A DNA stretch of 64,000 nucleotides from Streptomyces avidinii (GCF_014650695.1 NZ_BMVL01000019.1:78936-142935), one strand, 5' to 3'. Shown: positions 23,400 through 32,252, numbered from the stretch's first letter. Numbers and translations: made by a program. Notes: generated from the letters alone by a model not told the origin.

Positions 23400-24215
23400 T
23401 CAGATACCGGTCGCAAGAGCGGCTTTCAGCCTCCGCTCACCCGCCGCGACCGCGAACGGCAGCGTGTTCCCGGGTGGCGGGAAAGGACAGATGAAGTGGT
23501 CCGCGAAGGCGCAGGGAGGCAGCAGGGACCGGTTGAAGTCCACCGTGATCGCGCCCCGCGCGTCGGGTATGCCGGGCTTCAGGAAGCGGAAGCGGTAGCT
23601 GGAGCTCCCGCCGGTGGCATCCCCGAAGACGGCCCAGAGGCTGCCGTCGTCCGGGTCGACGGCGACCCGGAGGCGGTGCTCGGCGCCCTCGAAGGCGAAG
23701 AGCAGTTCTCCGCCGAGGCCGAGTCCGCGCGCCCGCCCGTCGGCGTTCTCCACCTGGACGCTCCGGTCCTCGGCGTACGGCCGGAACCGCCCGGGCAGCG
23801 CGTGGGCGGGGTCGTACGGGGTGGTCTCGACGCCGGCGAAGGCCCGGCGGGCCTCGGAGTCGGGGTCGAAGACGCGTACTCCCCACTCCCCCTCGCGCCG
23901 GATCACGACGATCCGGAGCGCCCCGGCGGAGAGCCGGGCGTGCGCGGGCGGCCCCTCGTCGGCGTCGAGGACGACCTCACCCGTGAAGGGCTCGCCGTCG
24001 AGCCGGCAGGAGTCCTCGGGGGTGACGGTCAGCACCGCACCGGCCTCCGTGGCGCGCCAGCGCCCCGGAACGGCCGGAATTCGACCTTCCGGGTAGTCGG
24101 CGAGCCAGAAGGTTCCGGTCAGGGCGAGGGGGCCGTAGGGCGTGGACACGGCCGCCGCCCTGCGCTCGTGCCATGTCCGCCATGCGGCGTGCGGATCGTC
24201 TGCGTCGTCGCTCAT
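23400..24215 (-). CDS. DUF1684 domain-containing protein
   Basis: A 271-residue soluble protein. Recognised by W-x-x-W-H-x-x-R near the N-terminus, P-Y-G-P-L-A-L-T-G-T-F-W-L, the pattern F-R-P-Y-A-E-D-R and the end D-F-N-R-S-L-L-P-P-C-A-F-A-D-H-F-I-C-P-F-P-P-P-G-N. The last block, with Asn, two Cys and His, is the most conserved part of DUF1684 and could be a functional site, but no activity is established to my knowledge. The ATG at 24215 has GGAAGGG upstream and is preferred over far upstream in-frame codons that lie in the neighbouring gene's low-complexity region. It may be co-transcribed with the DUF5685 gene 78 bp upstream. Confidence 0.8.
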   Translation of the reverse strand: MSDDADDPHAAWRTWHERRAAAVSTPYGPLALTGTFWLADYPEGRIPAVPGRWRATEAGAVLTVTPEDSCRLDGEPFTGEVVLDADEGPPAHARLSAGALRIVVIRREGEWGVRVFDPDSEARRAFAGVETTPYDPAHALPGRFRPYAEDRSVQVENADGRARGLGLGGELLFAFEGAEHRLRVAVDPDDGSLWAVFGDATGGSSSYRFRFLKPGIPDARGAITVDFNRSLLPPCAFADHFICPFPPPGNTLPFAVAAGERRLKAALATGI

Positions 24216-24292
24216 CCCGCTCAGCCCTTCCACGCCGGTCCGGACGGGAATCCCCGCGTACGCCGTCCGGACCTGTGAAATCCGAAAGACCG

Positions 24293-25555
24293 TCAGCAGC
24301 CGTCGCAGGGACAGCAGCAGCAGTCGTCGCATCCGCAGTTGCTGCAGCAGTCGCAGCCGTCGCAGCAGTCCTCGCCGTCGCAGAGCGGCTCGCGCCGCTC
24401 CCGCGACCACGGACCTTCGTACTCGGTGCAGCACATCTGGCAGGTGCAGAACAGCCCGATGGCCACCGCGCAGCCCGCGAGCAGCCCGCGGCGCGGCCGC
24501 TGCGGGGGCAGCCCACCGCCGCCGCCACCGCCGCCGGGCCCCATGGGCGGAGGCATACCCGGCCCGCCGGGGGCCTGCGGAGCGTTCGGGGCGTAGGGGT
24601 TGCCGCCGTACGGGTTCGCGCCGTACGGGTCCACCGCGGGGCCGCCCGCGTACGGGTTTCCTCCCTGCCCGGCGGAGGCCGTCGCGGTATGGCCGCAGCT
24701 ACTGGTCCCGAAGGACCGGTCCACCGAGGTGCGCAGTTCGTGCACGAGCAGCCGGTGGGCGAGCCCCGCGTCCGTGAACTCGACCTCGCGCAGGGCCAGC
24801 CGGATGCCGTGGAGGGCGTCGTCGCAGAGCCTGCGGGCCTCGGTGAGCGAGGTGCCGGTGGCGGTGAGCGGGTTCCAGGCGCCCGCGACGGCGTCGGCGC
24901 CCTGGTCCTCCACCGCGTCCAGCAGGTGCGCGAGCCGGCCGAAGTACCTGCCCGCCTCGGCCAGCGCGGGGGCGTTGCCCGGCCGTCCGGCCAGCTGTGC
25001 GGTATGGGCGAAGGCGGCGGCCGTCGCGGTCTCCGTCGGCTCGGTCACCACGAGCACGGGAGTGCCCGGGCCGGCCAGCGTCTCGATGCCCGCCTGCCGG
25101 TCCACGGCGTCGACGAGCACCGCGGTGTCGAAGCCGAGCGAGGCTCCGGTGCGGGCCCCGGCCCGGTCCCAGCCGCGGGCCACCTTGCGGGCGGCCGCGG
25201 CTATGGGGGCGCGGGCCAACAGCCCGTCCCGGTCGGCGACGTGGTCGCGCACCTTGGCGGAGGCGAGCACGAGCGAGACGGCGGCGGCGAGCCGCGCGCC
25301 CTCGCCCTGGGCGACGGAGGCGGTGCGCATCCCGCGCAGCGGGCAGGGCCCCGCGGTGCGCCGGGCACCGGGCGCCGGACCGGACTGAGCCTCCGTCAGA
25401 ACGGAGACCAGCAGCCCGTCGTAGTTCGTAACGATTCGGGCGAACTGTCCGTGATCCCCCCGAAGTGCCAGGCACAGCCCGCACAAATGGGCCATCCACT
25501 CCGCCTTGAACCGCTCTCCCAACCGGTGCGTGCAGGGCCTGACGATGCCGAACAA
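24293..25555 (-). CDS. DUF5685-family protein with cysteine-rich C-terminal tail
   Basis: About 420 residues. Residues 1-290 are the DUF5685 domain (F-G-I-V-R-P-C, A-H-L-C-G-L-C-L-A-L-R, V-T-N-Y-D-G-L-L). Then comes a Gly/Pro/Asn-rich linker with N-P-Y-G-G repeats, a hydrophobic stretch (G-L-L-A-G-C-A-V-A-I-G-L-F) and a last 50 residues of which about half are Cys, ending C-C-C-C-P-C-D-G-C. I choose the TTG at 25555 because GGGGGAA lies upstream and homologues begin M-F-G-I-V-R-P-C; an ATG 13 codons earlier (25594) is the alternative. A metal-binding or lipid-attached membrane role is possible, but the function is unknown. Confidence 0.82.
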   Translation of the reverse strand: MFGIVRPCTHRLGERFKAEWMAHLCGLCLALRGDHGQFARIVTNYDGLLVSVLTEAQSGPAPGARRTAGPCPLRGMRTASVAQGEGARLAAAVSLVLASAKVRDHVADRDGLLARAPIAAAARKVARGWDRAGARTGASLGFDTAVLVDAVDRQAGIETLAGPGTPVLVVTEPTETATAAAFAHTAQLAGRPGNAPALAEAGRYFGRLAHLLDAVEDQGADAVAGAWNPLTATGTSLTEARRLCDDALHGIRLALREVEFTDAGLAHRLLVHELRTSVDRSFGTSSCGHTATASAGQGGNPYAGGPAVDPYGANPYGGNPYAPNAPQAPGGPGMPPPMGPGGGGGGGGLPPQRPRRGLLAGCAVAIGLFCTCQMCCTEYEGPWSRERREPLCDGEDCCDGCDCCSNCGCDDCCCCPCDGC

Positions 25556-25839
25556 GCTGTTCCCCCGTGTGTCGTACGCGTGCTTGCCGGGCATCGTATC
25601 GACCCGCGTGTTTCACCCGTACGTCCGCATCGCTCACCCGTAAGGCGGCAGCGGTCGTATTTTCACTCAGTCAGCAGTGGTAGCCACCAGGATCCTTGAC
25701 CGTGCAACGGATGTTCTGCACCAGTACCGTCACGAAACCCCTGCGCGGCGACTATCCACTTGGCGCGTTGTCAGCATCATGGACGAGCATAGGGGCAGCG
25801 GAGAGAAGACAGACTGACCGCGGTGAAAGGAGGCAGTCC

Positions 25840-26289
25840 ATGGGTTCGGTGCGCAAGGCGAGTGCCTGGCTGGGTCTCGTGGAGGACAGCGACGACGAGC
25901 GCTACTACGACGACGACTACGCGGAGGCCGCCCAGGGGTCGGTGGCCGGCCCCGGCGAGCAGTGGGTCACCGACCCCCGGGTGCGGGTGGCCTCCGAGTC
26001 TGCCGTGGAGCACGGCCGTCGTATCGCGACGGTCACCCCGGACGGCTTCCGTGACGCACGGGGGATCGGCGAGCTGTTCCGCGACGGGGTGCCGGTGATC
26101 GTCAACCTGTCGTCGATGGACCCGGGTGACGCGAAGCGCGTCGTCGACTTCGCGGCCGGACTGACCTTCGGGCTGCGCGGGTCGATCGAGCGGGTGGCGA
26201 CCAGGGTCTTCCTCCTGACCCCGGCCGACACCCAGATCGTCAGCGGCGAAGCGGGCGGCCGCTCGCGCGACTTCTTCAACCAGAGCTGA
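25840..26289 (+). CDS. sflA: SepF-like cell division protein (SflA type)
   Basis: A 149-residue SepF-family protein. The N-terminus (M-G-S-V-R-K-A-S-A-W-L-G-L-V-E) is an amphipathic, possibly membrane-binding segment, followed by an acidic linker with D-D-E-R-Y-Y-D-D-D-Y. The SepF core runs from about residue 58 (R-R-I-A-T-V-T-P-D-G-F) through V-I-V-N-L-S-S-M-D and F-A-A-G-L-T-F-G-L to V-F-L-L-T-P. AAAGGAGG stands just upstream of the ATG, an ideal ribosome site. The main sepF lies in the dcw cluster near ftsZ; this isolated copy beside DUF5685 matches the Streptomyces paralogue SflA, which affects division and tip growth. The assignment rests on remembered context. Confidence 0.8.
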   Translation: MGSVRKASAWLGLVEDSDDERYYDDDYAEAAQGSVAGPGEQWVTDPRVRVASESAVEHGRRIATVTPDGFRDARGIGELFRDGVPVIVNLSSMDPGDAKRVVDFAAGLTFGLRGSIERVATRVFLLTPADTQIVSGEAGGRSRDFFNQS

Positions 26290-26298
26290 GCAGGGCTC

Positions 26299-27468
26299 TC
26301 ACCGGAAGGCGTCCAGCCCGGTGAGCGCCTTGCCCAGCACCAGCTGGTGCATCTCGACAGTGCCCTCGTAGGTGAGGACCGATTCGAGGTTGGTGGCGTG
26401 CCGCATGACGGGATATTCGAGGGAGATCCCGTTGGCACCGAGGATGGTCCGCGCGGTACGGCAGATCTCGATGGCCTCGCGGACGTTGTTGAGCTTGCCG
26501 AAGCTGATCTGCTCCGGCCGCAGGGTGCCCGCGTCCATCCGCCGGCCCAGGTGGTGGGCGAGCAGGATGCCCTTGTGGAGTTCCAGGGCCATGTCCGCCA
26601 GCTTGGCCTGGGTGAGCTGGAAGCCGCCGATCGGCCTGCCGAACTGCTCCCGCGTCCTCGCGTAGTCGAGCGCGGACTCGAAACTGGCCCGCGCCGCGCC
26701 CATGGATCCCCAGATGATCCCGTACCGCGCGTGGCTGAGGCAGCCGAGCGGCCCCTTGAGCCCGGTGACCTGCGGCAGCACCGCGTCCGCGGGCAGCCGT
26801 ACGTCGTCCATCACCAGCTCGCTGGTGACGCTGGCCCGCAGCGACCACTTGTGCTTGATCTCCGGCGCGGAGAACCCGGGGGTGTCGGTGGGCACCGCGA
26901 AGCCGCGGATCCCGTCGTCGGTCTGCGCCCACACCACGGCGACGGCCGCCACGGAACCGTTGGTGATCCACATCTTGCGGCCGTTCAGCACCCAGTCCGT
27001 GCCGTCGCGCTTGGCGTAGGTCCGCATCGCCGCGGGGTCCGACCCCACATCGGGCTCGGTCAGCCCGAAGCAGCCGATCAGCTCGCCCGCCGCCATACCG
27101 GGCAGCCAGCGCTGCTTCTGCTCCTCGGAGCCGTACTTCCAGATCGCGTACATGGCGAGCGAGCCCTGCACCGAGACGAGCGAACGGATCCCGGAGTCGG
27201 CGGCCTCCAGCTCCAGGCAGGCGAGCCCGTACTGCACGGCACTGGCGCCGGCGCACCCGTACCCCTGGAGGGACATCCCGAGCGCCCCGATGGCGCCGAG
27301 CTCCCGCGCCAGCTCCCGGATCCCGGGCAGCTCGCCGTCCTCGTACCACTGCGCGATGTTCGGCAGCACCCGGTCGGCGGCCCAGGCACGCACGGTGTCC
27401 CGGACGGCGAGGTCCTCGGGCCCGAGGAGCTCGTCGAGCCCGAGCGGATCGGTGGGAACGAAGGACAC
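26299..27468 (-). CDS. Glutaryl-CoA dehydrogenase-like acyl-CoA dehydrogenase
   Basis: A 389-residue flavoenzyme of the acyl-CoA dehydrogenase family. Signatures: F-G-L-T-E-P-D-V-G-S-D, W-I-T-N-G (FAD and substrate contacts), R-x-Q-F-G-R-P-I-G-G-F-Q (subunit contact and FAD) and the catalytic base Glu368 in L-T-Y-E-G-T. T-Y-E-G-T together with the K-M-W-I-T-N-G and Q-L-T-Q-A-K-L-A-D-M elements resembles glutaryl-CoA dehydrogenase, which oxidises and decarboxylates glutaryl-CoA in lysine and tryptophan breakdown. The GTG start has GGGAGG upstream. It converges on sflA with 9 bp between the stops and is otherwise alone. Substrate specificity is inferred by resemblance only. Confidence 0.85.
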   Translation of the reverse strand: MSFVPTDPLGLDELLGPEDLAVRDTVRAWAADRVLPNIAQWYEDGELPGIRELARELGAIGALGMSLQGYGCAGASAVQYGLACLELEAADSGIRSLVSVQGSLAMYAIWKYGSEEQKQRWLPGMAAGELIGCFGLTEPDVGSDPAAMRTYAKRDGTDWVLNGRKMWITNGSVAAVAVVWAQTDDGIRGFAVPTDTPGFSAPEIKHKWSLRASVTSELVMDDVRLPADAVLPQVTGLKGPLGCLSHARYGIIWGSMGAARASFESALDYARTREQFGRPIGGFQLTQAKLADMALELHKGILLAHHLGRRMDAGTLRPEQISFGKLNNVREAIEICRTARTILGANGISLEYPVMRHATNLESVLTYEGTVEMHQLVLGKALTGLDAFR

Positions 27469-27629
27469 GGGGGCCTCCCGGCGGCCTGAGCAGGAACCTA
27501 GCAGCGCAAGTTTTTGCGCTCGGCCGACGCTATTAGCCCTTGCCGGGCAAATCCAGTCCCACTTGTCGAGGCCGCTGCTCCGGCCCCGCCGAGGCGCTCT
27601 TCCAGCCCGGCCGACGCTTGCGGCGCCCG

Positions 27630-27694
27630 TCCAGCCCTGCCGGCGTTCGACGCGCGGGGGTTCGGGGGCGGCGCCCCGGCAACGGCGCCGTACC
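27630..27694. repeat. Dispersed Streptomyces intergenic repeat
   Basis: A sequence with the pattern CCAGCCCTGCCGGCGTTCGA, a G-run, then CGGGGGCGGCGCCCCGG and AACGGCGCCG. A related element with the same order of blocks lies at about 39535-39600. Such GC-rich palindromic pieces recur between Streptomyces genes, often at gene ends, and may act as transcription stops or simply be repeats. Confidence 0.55.
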
Positions 27695-27714
27695 CGCGGG
27701 CCGGCCGGACGGTG

Positions 27715-29367
27715 TCAGCCCGCCTGCTCCACCGGGGTCGGCCGCGCCGCCTCCCCCTTCGCCTGCGCGGGCAACCGCACCGCCTCGCCGTCGGGCAGCG
27801 GCTCCACCGCCCCGCAATCCATCGCCCGCGGCAGCTTCAGCGCCATCACGGCCCCCGCCACCAACAACGCCGCGCTGACCAGCAGGGTCACATGCAGTCC
27901 GTGCACGAACGACTGCCGCGCCGCGGCGTACAGCGAGGCCCCCGCCGGCCCCCCGAGGTGCGCGGCGATCTGGTAGGCCTCGCCCAGAGAATTCGCCGCG
28001 CCCGCCGAATCCGCCGCCGACACCCCCGGCACCCCGACCAGCCCCGGCCGGTACGCCGCGTTCATCACGCTGCCCAGCAGCGCGATGCCGATGCCCGCGC
28101 CGAGCTGGTACGAGGTCTCGCCGATCGACGCCGCACCGCCCGCGGTCTCGGCCGGAGCCTCGCTCAGCATCGACTCGTACGCGGCGAACAGCGTGGTCTG
28201 CAGTCCGAAGCCGAGCAGGATGAAGCCGACGGTCAGGAGCAGCGGCCGGTCGTGCTGGCCCATCAGCGTCAGCAGCAGCACGGCGAAGGCGGTCAGGACG
28301 AAGCCCAGCGACACCATCGTGCGCGGCCCGATCCGGTTCAGGGTGTACGAGCCGGTGGCGCCCGCGGCCATCGCGGCGAAGGTCAGCGGCAGCAGCCGCA
28401 GGCCGGTCTCCAGCGGGCTGAGCTGCAGCACCAGCTGGAGGTACTGGACGGCGATCAGCTCCAGGCCCACCAGCGCCAGCATCGCGAGCACGATGCAGGC
28501 GACCGACGTGGAGAAGGCGGCCCGCGAGAACATCCGGATGTCGATCAGCGGGTGCTCACGCCGCTTCTGCCGGCGCACGAACAGTACGAGCAGCACCACG
28601 CCGACCAGCAGCGGGAGCAGTGCCTCGGCGTCGAGGAGCCGGCGCTCGGCGCCCAGCCGCTTGATGCCGAGCACCGCGCCGAGCACACCGCCGGCGGCCA
28701 TCAGCGCACCGAGTACGTCCCACGGCCCGTCGGCGGCGCCGCGCGACTCCGGCAGCAGCCAGCGCCCGAGCGGCACGATGAGTGCCATCAGCGGGATGTT
28801 GATGAGGAAGACGGAGCCCCACCAGAAGTGCTGGACGAGGAAGCCGCCGAGCACCGGGCCGCTGGCCGCGCCGATGGCGGCGACCGCGGTCCAGATGCCG
28901 ATGGCGAGCGCCCGCTCGCGCCGGTCGGGGAAGACCTGGCGCAGGATCGACAGGGTGGCGGGCATGATCATCGCGCCGCCGATGCCGAGCAGGGCGCGCG
29001 CGGCGATGAGGACCTGGGCGTTGTCGGCGAGGGCCGCTATCGCGGAGGCCACGCCGAAGAGTCCGTAGCCGAGGAGGAGGATGCGGCGGCGGCCGACGCG
29101 GTCGCCGAGGGTGCCGAAGAGGATCAGCAGGGAGGCGCAGACCAGCGGGTAGGCGTCGACGATCCAGAGGAGCTCGATCGACCCGGGGCGCAGGTCCTCG
29201 GTGACGGAGGGGACAGCGACGTGCAGGATCGTCGCGTCGAGCGCGACGAGGACCAGGCTGATGCAGAGGACCGCCAGGACGACCCAGCGGTTGACCCCGC
29301 CGGAAGCCGCGCCGATCCGCTGCCAGGGGGAAGGGGTCCCGACTCCGGCCGCGTTCGTCCCCGACAT
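27715..29367 (-). CDS. DHA2-family MFS multidrug exporter
   Basis: A 550-residue membrane protein with about 14 hydrophobic segments, typical of drug:H+ antiporter-2 (EmrB/QacA) proteins. The motif L-D-A-T-I-L-H-V-A-V-P in the first segment, G-T-L-G-D-R-V-G-R-R-R after segment 2, and G-A-A-S-G-P-V-L-G-G (motif C of exporters) are all present. It should export a hydrophobic or cationic compound by proton antiport. The ATG at 29367 is preceded by GGGAGG. It is divergent from the GT-C gene and has no linked regulator in the window, so its substrate is unknown. Confidence 0.9.
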   Translation of the reverse strand: MSGTNAAGVGTPSPWQRIGAASGGVNRWVVLAVLCISLVLVALDATILHVAVPSVTEDLRPGSIELLWIVDAYPLVCASLLILFGTLGDRVGRRRILLLGYGLFGVASAIAALADNAQVLIAARALLGIGGAMIMPATLSILRQVFPDRRERALAIGIWTAVAAIGAASGPVLGGFLVQHFWWGSVFLINIPLMALIVPLGRWLLPESRGAADGPWDVLGALMAAGGVLGAVLGIKRLGAERRLLDAEALLPLLVGVVLLVLFVRRQKRREHPLIDIRMFSRAAFSTSVACIVLAMLALVGLELIAVQYLQLVLQLSPLETGLRLLPLTFAAMAAGATGSYTLNRIGPRTMVSLGFVLTAFAVLLLTLMGQHDRPLLLTVGFILLGFGLQTTLFAAYESMLSEAPAETAGGAASIGETSYQLGAGIGIALLGSVMNAAYRPGLVGVPGVSAADSAGAANSLGEAYQIAAHLGGPAGASLYAAARQSFVHGLHVTLLVSAALLVAGAVMALKLPRAMDCGAVEPLPDGEAVRLPAQAKGEAARPTPVEQAG

Positions 29368-29660
29368 GCATGTACCTCCCAGGTGATCCCTCGCGCTCGG
29401 CGGACCAGCGTCTTGCGGAGCCACGGGGGGGGGTGCGCTGTGCGGCGTCCAACGGGGTCCGGCATCGACACGCGAGTGAACGGTCAGCGTACGCGAGTTC
29501 GCATGTGCCACACGTGGTCAAGCTCTCATCCCCCCGGCGGCCCCCGTGTGGCGTACGCCACTCACCTCCCCCTCGGCCCTCCCCCGCGTACACGCATGCT
29601 CACGGTCCGTGGTTCTGGCCCCCCGGCCCGCGAGCCGCTTCACCGGCGCCACCGATAATC
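29368..29660. other. Divergent promoter region, exporter and GT-C gene
   Basis: A 293-bp spacer between divergent starts. It contains a run of G residues (about 29425-29433) and a purine/pyrimidine mix but no clear operator palindrome. The right end has GATAAT at 29653-29658 directly before the GT-C ATG, which would be a good -10 hexamer only for a leaderless or alternative transcript. Confidence 0.35.
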
Positions 29661-30776
29661 ATGCCCGTGAAGGATCTTGGATTTCGCCGGGCCGCGCCCG
29701 CACTGGCCGTCTTCGCCGCGGTCCGGCTGCTCGGGCTGACCGTGCTCGCGGTGTGGGGCGCGGCGGTCGGCAGCAGCCCGCACACGCTGCTGTCGGCCCG
29801 CTGGGACTCGCTCTGGTACGCCCGCATCGCCGCGGAGGGGTACGGGTACGAGGTGGTCCTCCCGAACGGGGACGTGCACTCGAACCTGGCGTTCTTCCCG
29901 CTGCTGCCGTGGCTGGAACGGGTGGTGTCGGCTGCGACCGGGCTCTCGTACGGCTCCGCGGGGCTGGTGGTGTCGGTGGTCGCGGGCCTCGCCGCGGCCT
30001 GGGGGATCTTCGCGGTGGCCGATCTGGTCCACGGCCGCCGGGCCGGGCTGTTCGCGGTCGCCCTGTGGGCGGCGCTGCCCGTCGGGATCGTGCAGTCCAT
30101 GGCGTACAGCGAGTCGCTGTTCACCGCCCTGGCCGCCTGGGCGCTCTACGGGGCCCTGCGCGGTCGGTGGCTGACGGCCGGGCTGCTCGCGGCCGGGGCC
30201 GGACTGACCCGCCCGGTCGGTGCGGCCGTGGTCGCGGCGGTGTGGGTGGCCGCCGTACTGGCCCGGCGGCGCGGGGAGCGGTCCTGGCGGACGGTCGCCG
30301 GCGCACTGCTGGCTCCGGCGGGCGCTGCGGCGTACGTGCTGTGGGTCGGTGCGCGCACCGGGGGCGGACTGCTCGGCTATCTGGACGTGCAGGGCGGCTG
30401 GGGCAACGGCTTCGACGGCGGCTGGGCGTTCGCGCGGTTCGTCGGGGCGAAGCTGGCCTCGTCCGCGTTCCTCGCCGGGGTGGGACTGGTCGCGGGGGTC
30501 GTGCTGGTGCTCTGGCTGTACGGGAAGTGCGTCCGGCAGCGGCAGCCGGTGCCGCTGCTCGTGTACTGCGGGATCGTCGTGGCGCTGGCGCTGTGCGCGT
30601 CGGGGTACTTCGGCTCCAAGCCGCGGCTGCTGCTTCCGGCCTTCCCGTTGATGCTGCCGCCCGCGGTGGCGCTGGCGCGCCGGCGGACCGGGCGGGCGGT
30701 GTCGGTGGTGGGCGCGCTGGCGGTGGCCTCGGCGGTCTACGGGGCGTTCTGGCTGAACGGCTCGGGTCCTCCGTAG
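29661..30776 (+). CDS. PIG-V/GT-C-type membrane mannosyltransferase-like protein
   Basis: A 371-residue polytopic membrane protein with about nine to ten hydrophobic segments. The first loop carries R-W-D-S-L-W-Y-A-R-I-A-A-E-G-Y-G-Y and then F-F-P-L-L-P-W-L, the signature of PIG-V-like and related GT-C glycosyltransferases that use polyprenyl-phosphate-linked sugars on the outer face of the membrane. R-P-V-G near the middle and K-P-R-L-L-L-P-A-F-P in a late loop also fit. It probably adds mannose or another hexose to a lipid or protein acceptor. The ATG at 29661 begins the conserved region; there is no obvious Shine-Dalgarno sequence. Confidence 0.78.
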   Translation: MPVKDLGFRRAAPALAVFAAVRLLGLTVLAVWGAAVGSSPHTLLSARWDSLWYARIAAEGYGYEVVLPNGDVHSNLAFFPLLPWLERVVSAATGLSYGSAGLVVSVVAGLAAAWGIFAVADLVHGRRAGLFAVALWAALPVGIVQSMAYSESLFTALAAWALYGALRGRWLTAGLLAAGAGLTRPVGAAVVAAVWVAAVLARRRGERSWRTVAGALLAPAGAAAYVLWVGARTGGGLLGYLDVQGGWGNGFDGGWAFARFVGAKLASSAFLAGVGLVAGVVLVLWLYGKCVRQRQPVPLLVYCGIVVALALCASGYFGSKPRLLLPAFPLMLPPAVALARRRTGRAVSVVGALAVASAVYGAFWLNGSGPP

Positions 30777-31017
30777 AGCCGGCACGTCACGGAACGGATC
30801 ATTCCCATCCATCTTTCGGCAAAAGAAATGACCCGTAGGGCAATAAAGTCCCGATAAGCGGCCGAAACAATTCTCGAAGCAGTGGATCAAGAAGCTTCCA
30901 ACCGCAGTCGAAATAGCGGGAATTAAGTCCCGCATGAGACCAACTCCACATCACATGGTCATCACAAAGCCCGCGATTCGCCCAGGCCGACCAGCGGCGG
31001 GCGGTAACGTCGATTGA
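30777..31017. other. Low-GC intergenic region
   Basis: This 241-bp spacer is clearly richer in A and T than its surroundings (notably 30790-30970). It holds one short hairpin, GCGGGA-ATTAAG-TCCCGC at about 30927-30944, and no gene I can support. It separates two membrane protein genes on the same strand and may contain the PAP2 gene promoter. Confidence 0.4.
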
Positions 31018-32124
31018 GTGCGTACCGACCAAATCCTGACCCGTCTGGAGCGGGTGTTCGCCCGGCTGGACCGGGAACCAGAGCGACCGGCTCATCTGCA
31101 AACTCCGCAGATGAGCCGGCACCGCGTCGTGCTCCTGGGATCGACCCTCGCGTTCTACCTCGCAATCGTGGTTGCCGTACTGACCACTTCCTGGCTGGTC
31201 CGGCTGGACTGGCAGATCATGTTCTTCCGGCCCTACGAGCAGTGGCCGCAACTGCACGCCTTCCTCGACTATCTCGTCGTGCTCGGCCAGCGCGGACCCA
31301 CCGCGGTCATGGTCGCCGCCTGGCTCGGCTGGCGCTCCTGGCGGCAGCACACCCTGCGCCCGCTGATCACCCTCGCCGTCGCGCTGCTGCTGCTCAACGT
31401 CACCGTCGGTGCCGTCAAGCTCGGCCTCGGCCGGCTCGGCCCGCACTACGCCACGGAGATCGGATCCGCCGAACTCTTCGCCGGTGGCGATATATTCCCT
31501 TCCGGCCACACCGCCAACGCCGTTGTGACCTGGGGAATCCTGGCCTATCTGGCCTCGACCGGAGTCACCCGGCGGGTGCTGTCCATCGTGTCCGCCGTCG
31601 TCTCGCTGAGCGTCGGCGCCACGACCGTGTACCTCGGTACCCACTGGGTCAGCGACGTCCTGCTCGGGTGGTCCGCGGGCCTGCTGATCATGCTGGCCCT
31701 CCCCTGGTTCGAACCGCTCATCGCCCGGACCGAGGCCTACGTCTTCGACCGGCGCGAGCTGCTGCGCCGCCGTGCCGAGACCGGACGGATGCCCGCGCCG
31801 GTCGTCTCCGCGCTGACCCCGCTGCTCTCGGCGGGCGGCAAGTGGCAGCTGCGCCCCGCGGCCGGCACCGGAGGGGAGCCGGTCCCGCAGCCCGTACCGG
31901 CCAACGTGGCAGCCACCGCCGCGACCTCGGCGGCGGCCACGACCGTGGCGGCCGTCGTCGCCGTGCACTCCTCGGCACCCCGGGCCACCGTGCACCCGGC
32001 CGGCCGGCCGCACGTGATCCGCTCCGAGCGGACCCCGGTCACCCCGGCCGGCAGCCGCCGCCCGCCGCACACCGACCGGGCCGCCGCCCGGGGGGCCGCG
32101 GCCCGTCCGGTCGCCGGCGGCTGA
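31018..32124 (+). CDS. PAP2-family membrane phosphatase-like protein
   Basis: A 368-residue protein with GTG start. Residues 35-240 form a six-helix PAP2 domain: motif 1 is K134-x6-G-P instead of K-x6-R-P, motif 2 P-S-G-H164 is intact, and motif 3 has His209 and Asp213 (G-T-H-W-V-S-D) but Thr203 where Arg is normally found. PAP2 enzymes remove phosphate from lipid phosphates or pyrophosphates at the membrane surface; with both arginines missing, activity is uncertain. A basic, Ala/Pro-rich tail of about 120 residues follows, predicted to be disordered. A strong hairpin ends the transcript 46 bp beyond the stop. Confidence 0.8.
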   Translation: MRTDQILTRLERVFARLDREPERPAHLQTPQMSRHRVVLLGSTLAFYLAIVVAVLTTSWLVRLDWQIMFFRPYEQWPQLHAFLDYLVVLGQRGPTAVMVAAWLGWRSWRQHTLRPLITLAVALLLLNVTVGAVKLGLGRLGPHYATEIGSAELFAGGDIFPSGHTANAVVTWGILAYLASTGVTRRVLSIVSAVVSLSVGATTVYLGTHWVSDVLLGWSAGLLIMLALPWFEPLIARTEAYVFDRRELLRRRAETGRMPAPVVSALTPLLSAGGKWQLRPAAGTGGEPVPQPVPANVAATAATSAAATTVAAVVAVHSSAPRATVHPAGRPHVIRSERTPVTPAGSRRPPHTDRAAARGAAARPVAGG

Positions 32125-32169
32125 CCGGGGCGGGGGACGGTACGCACCACCTTCCCCCCGCGACACCGA

Positions 32170-32199
32170 GGCGGGCCGGGTCCTCGGACCCGGCCCGCC
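32170..32199. terminator. Strong bidirectional stem-loop
   Basis: GGCGGGCCGGGTCC (32170-32183) and GGACCCGGCCCGCC (32186-32199) are perfectly complementary, a 14-bp arm with almost no loop. It lies between the PAP2 gene and the convergent WYL regulator gene and is followed by TTCG rather than a long T-run, as usual in Streptomyces. Confidence 0.75.
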
Positions 32200-32252
32200 T
32201 TCGCCGTTCGTCAGCGCCACGCCCGGACGTTCGTCCGTCCCGGGTCACGCTT

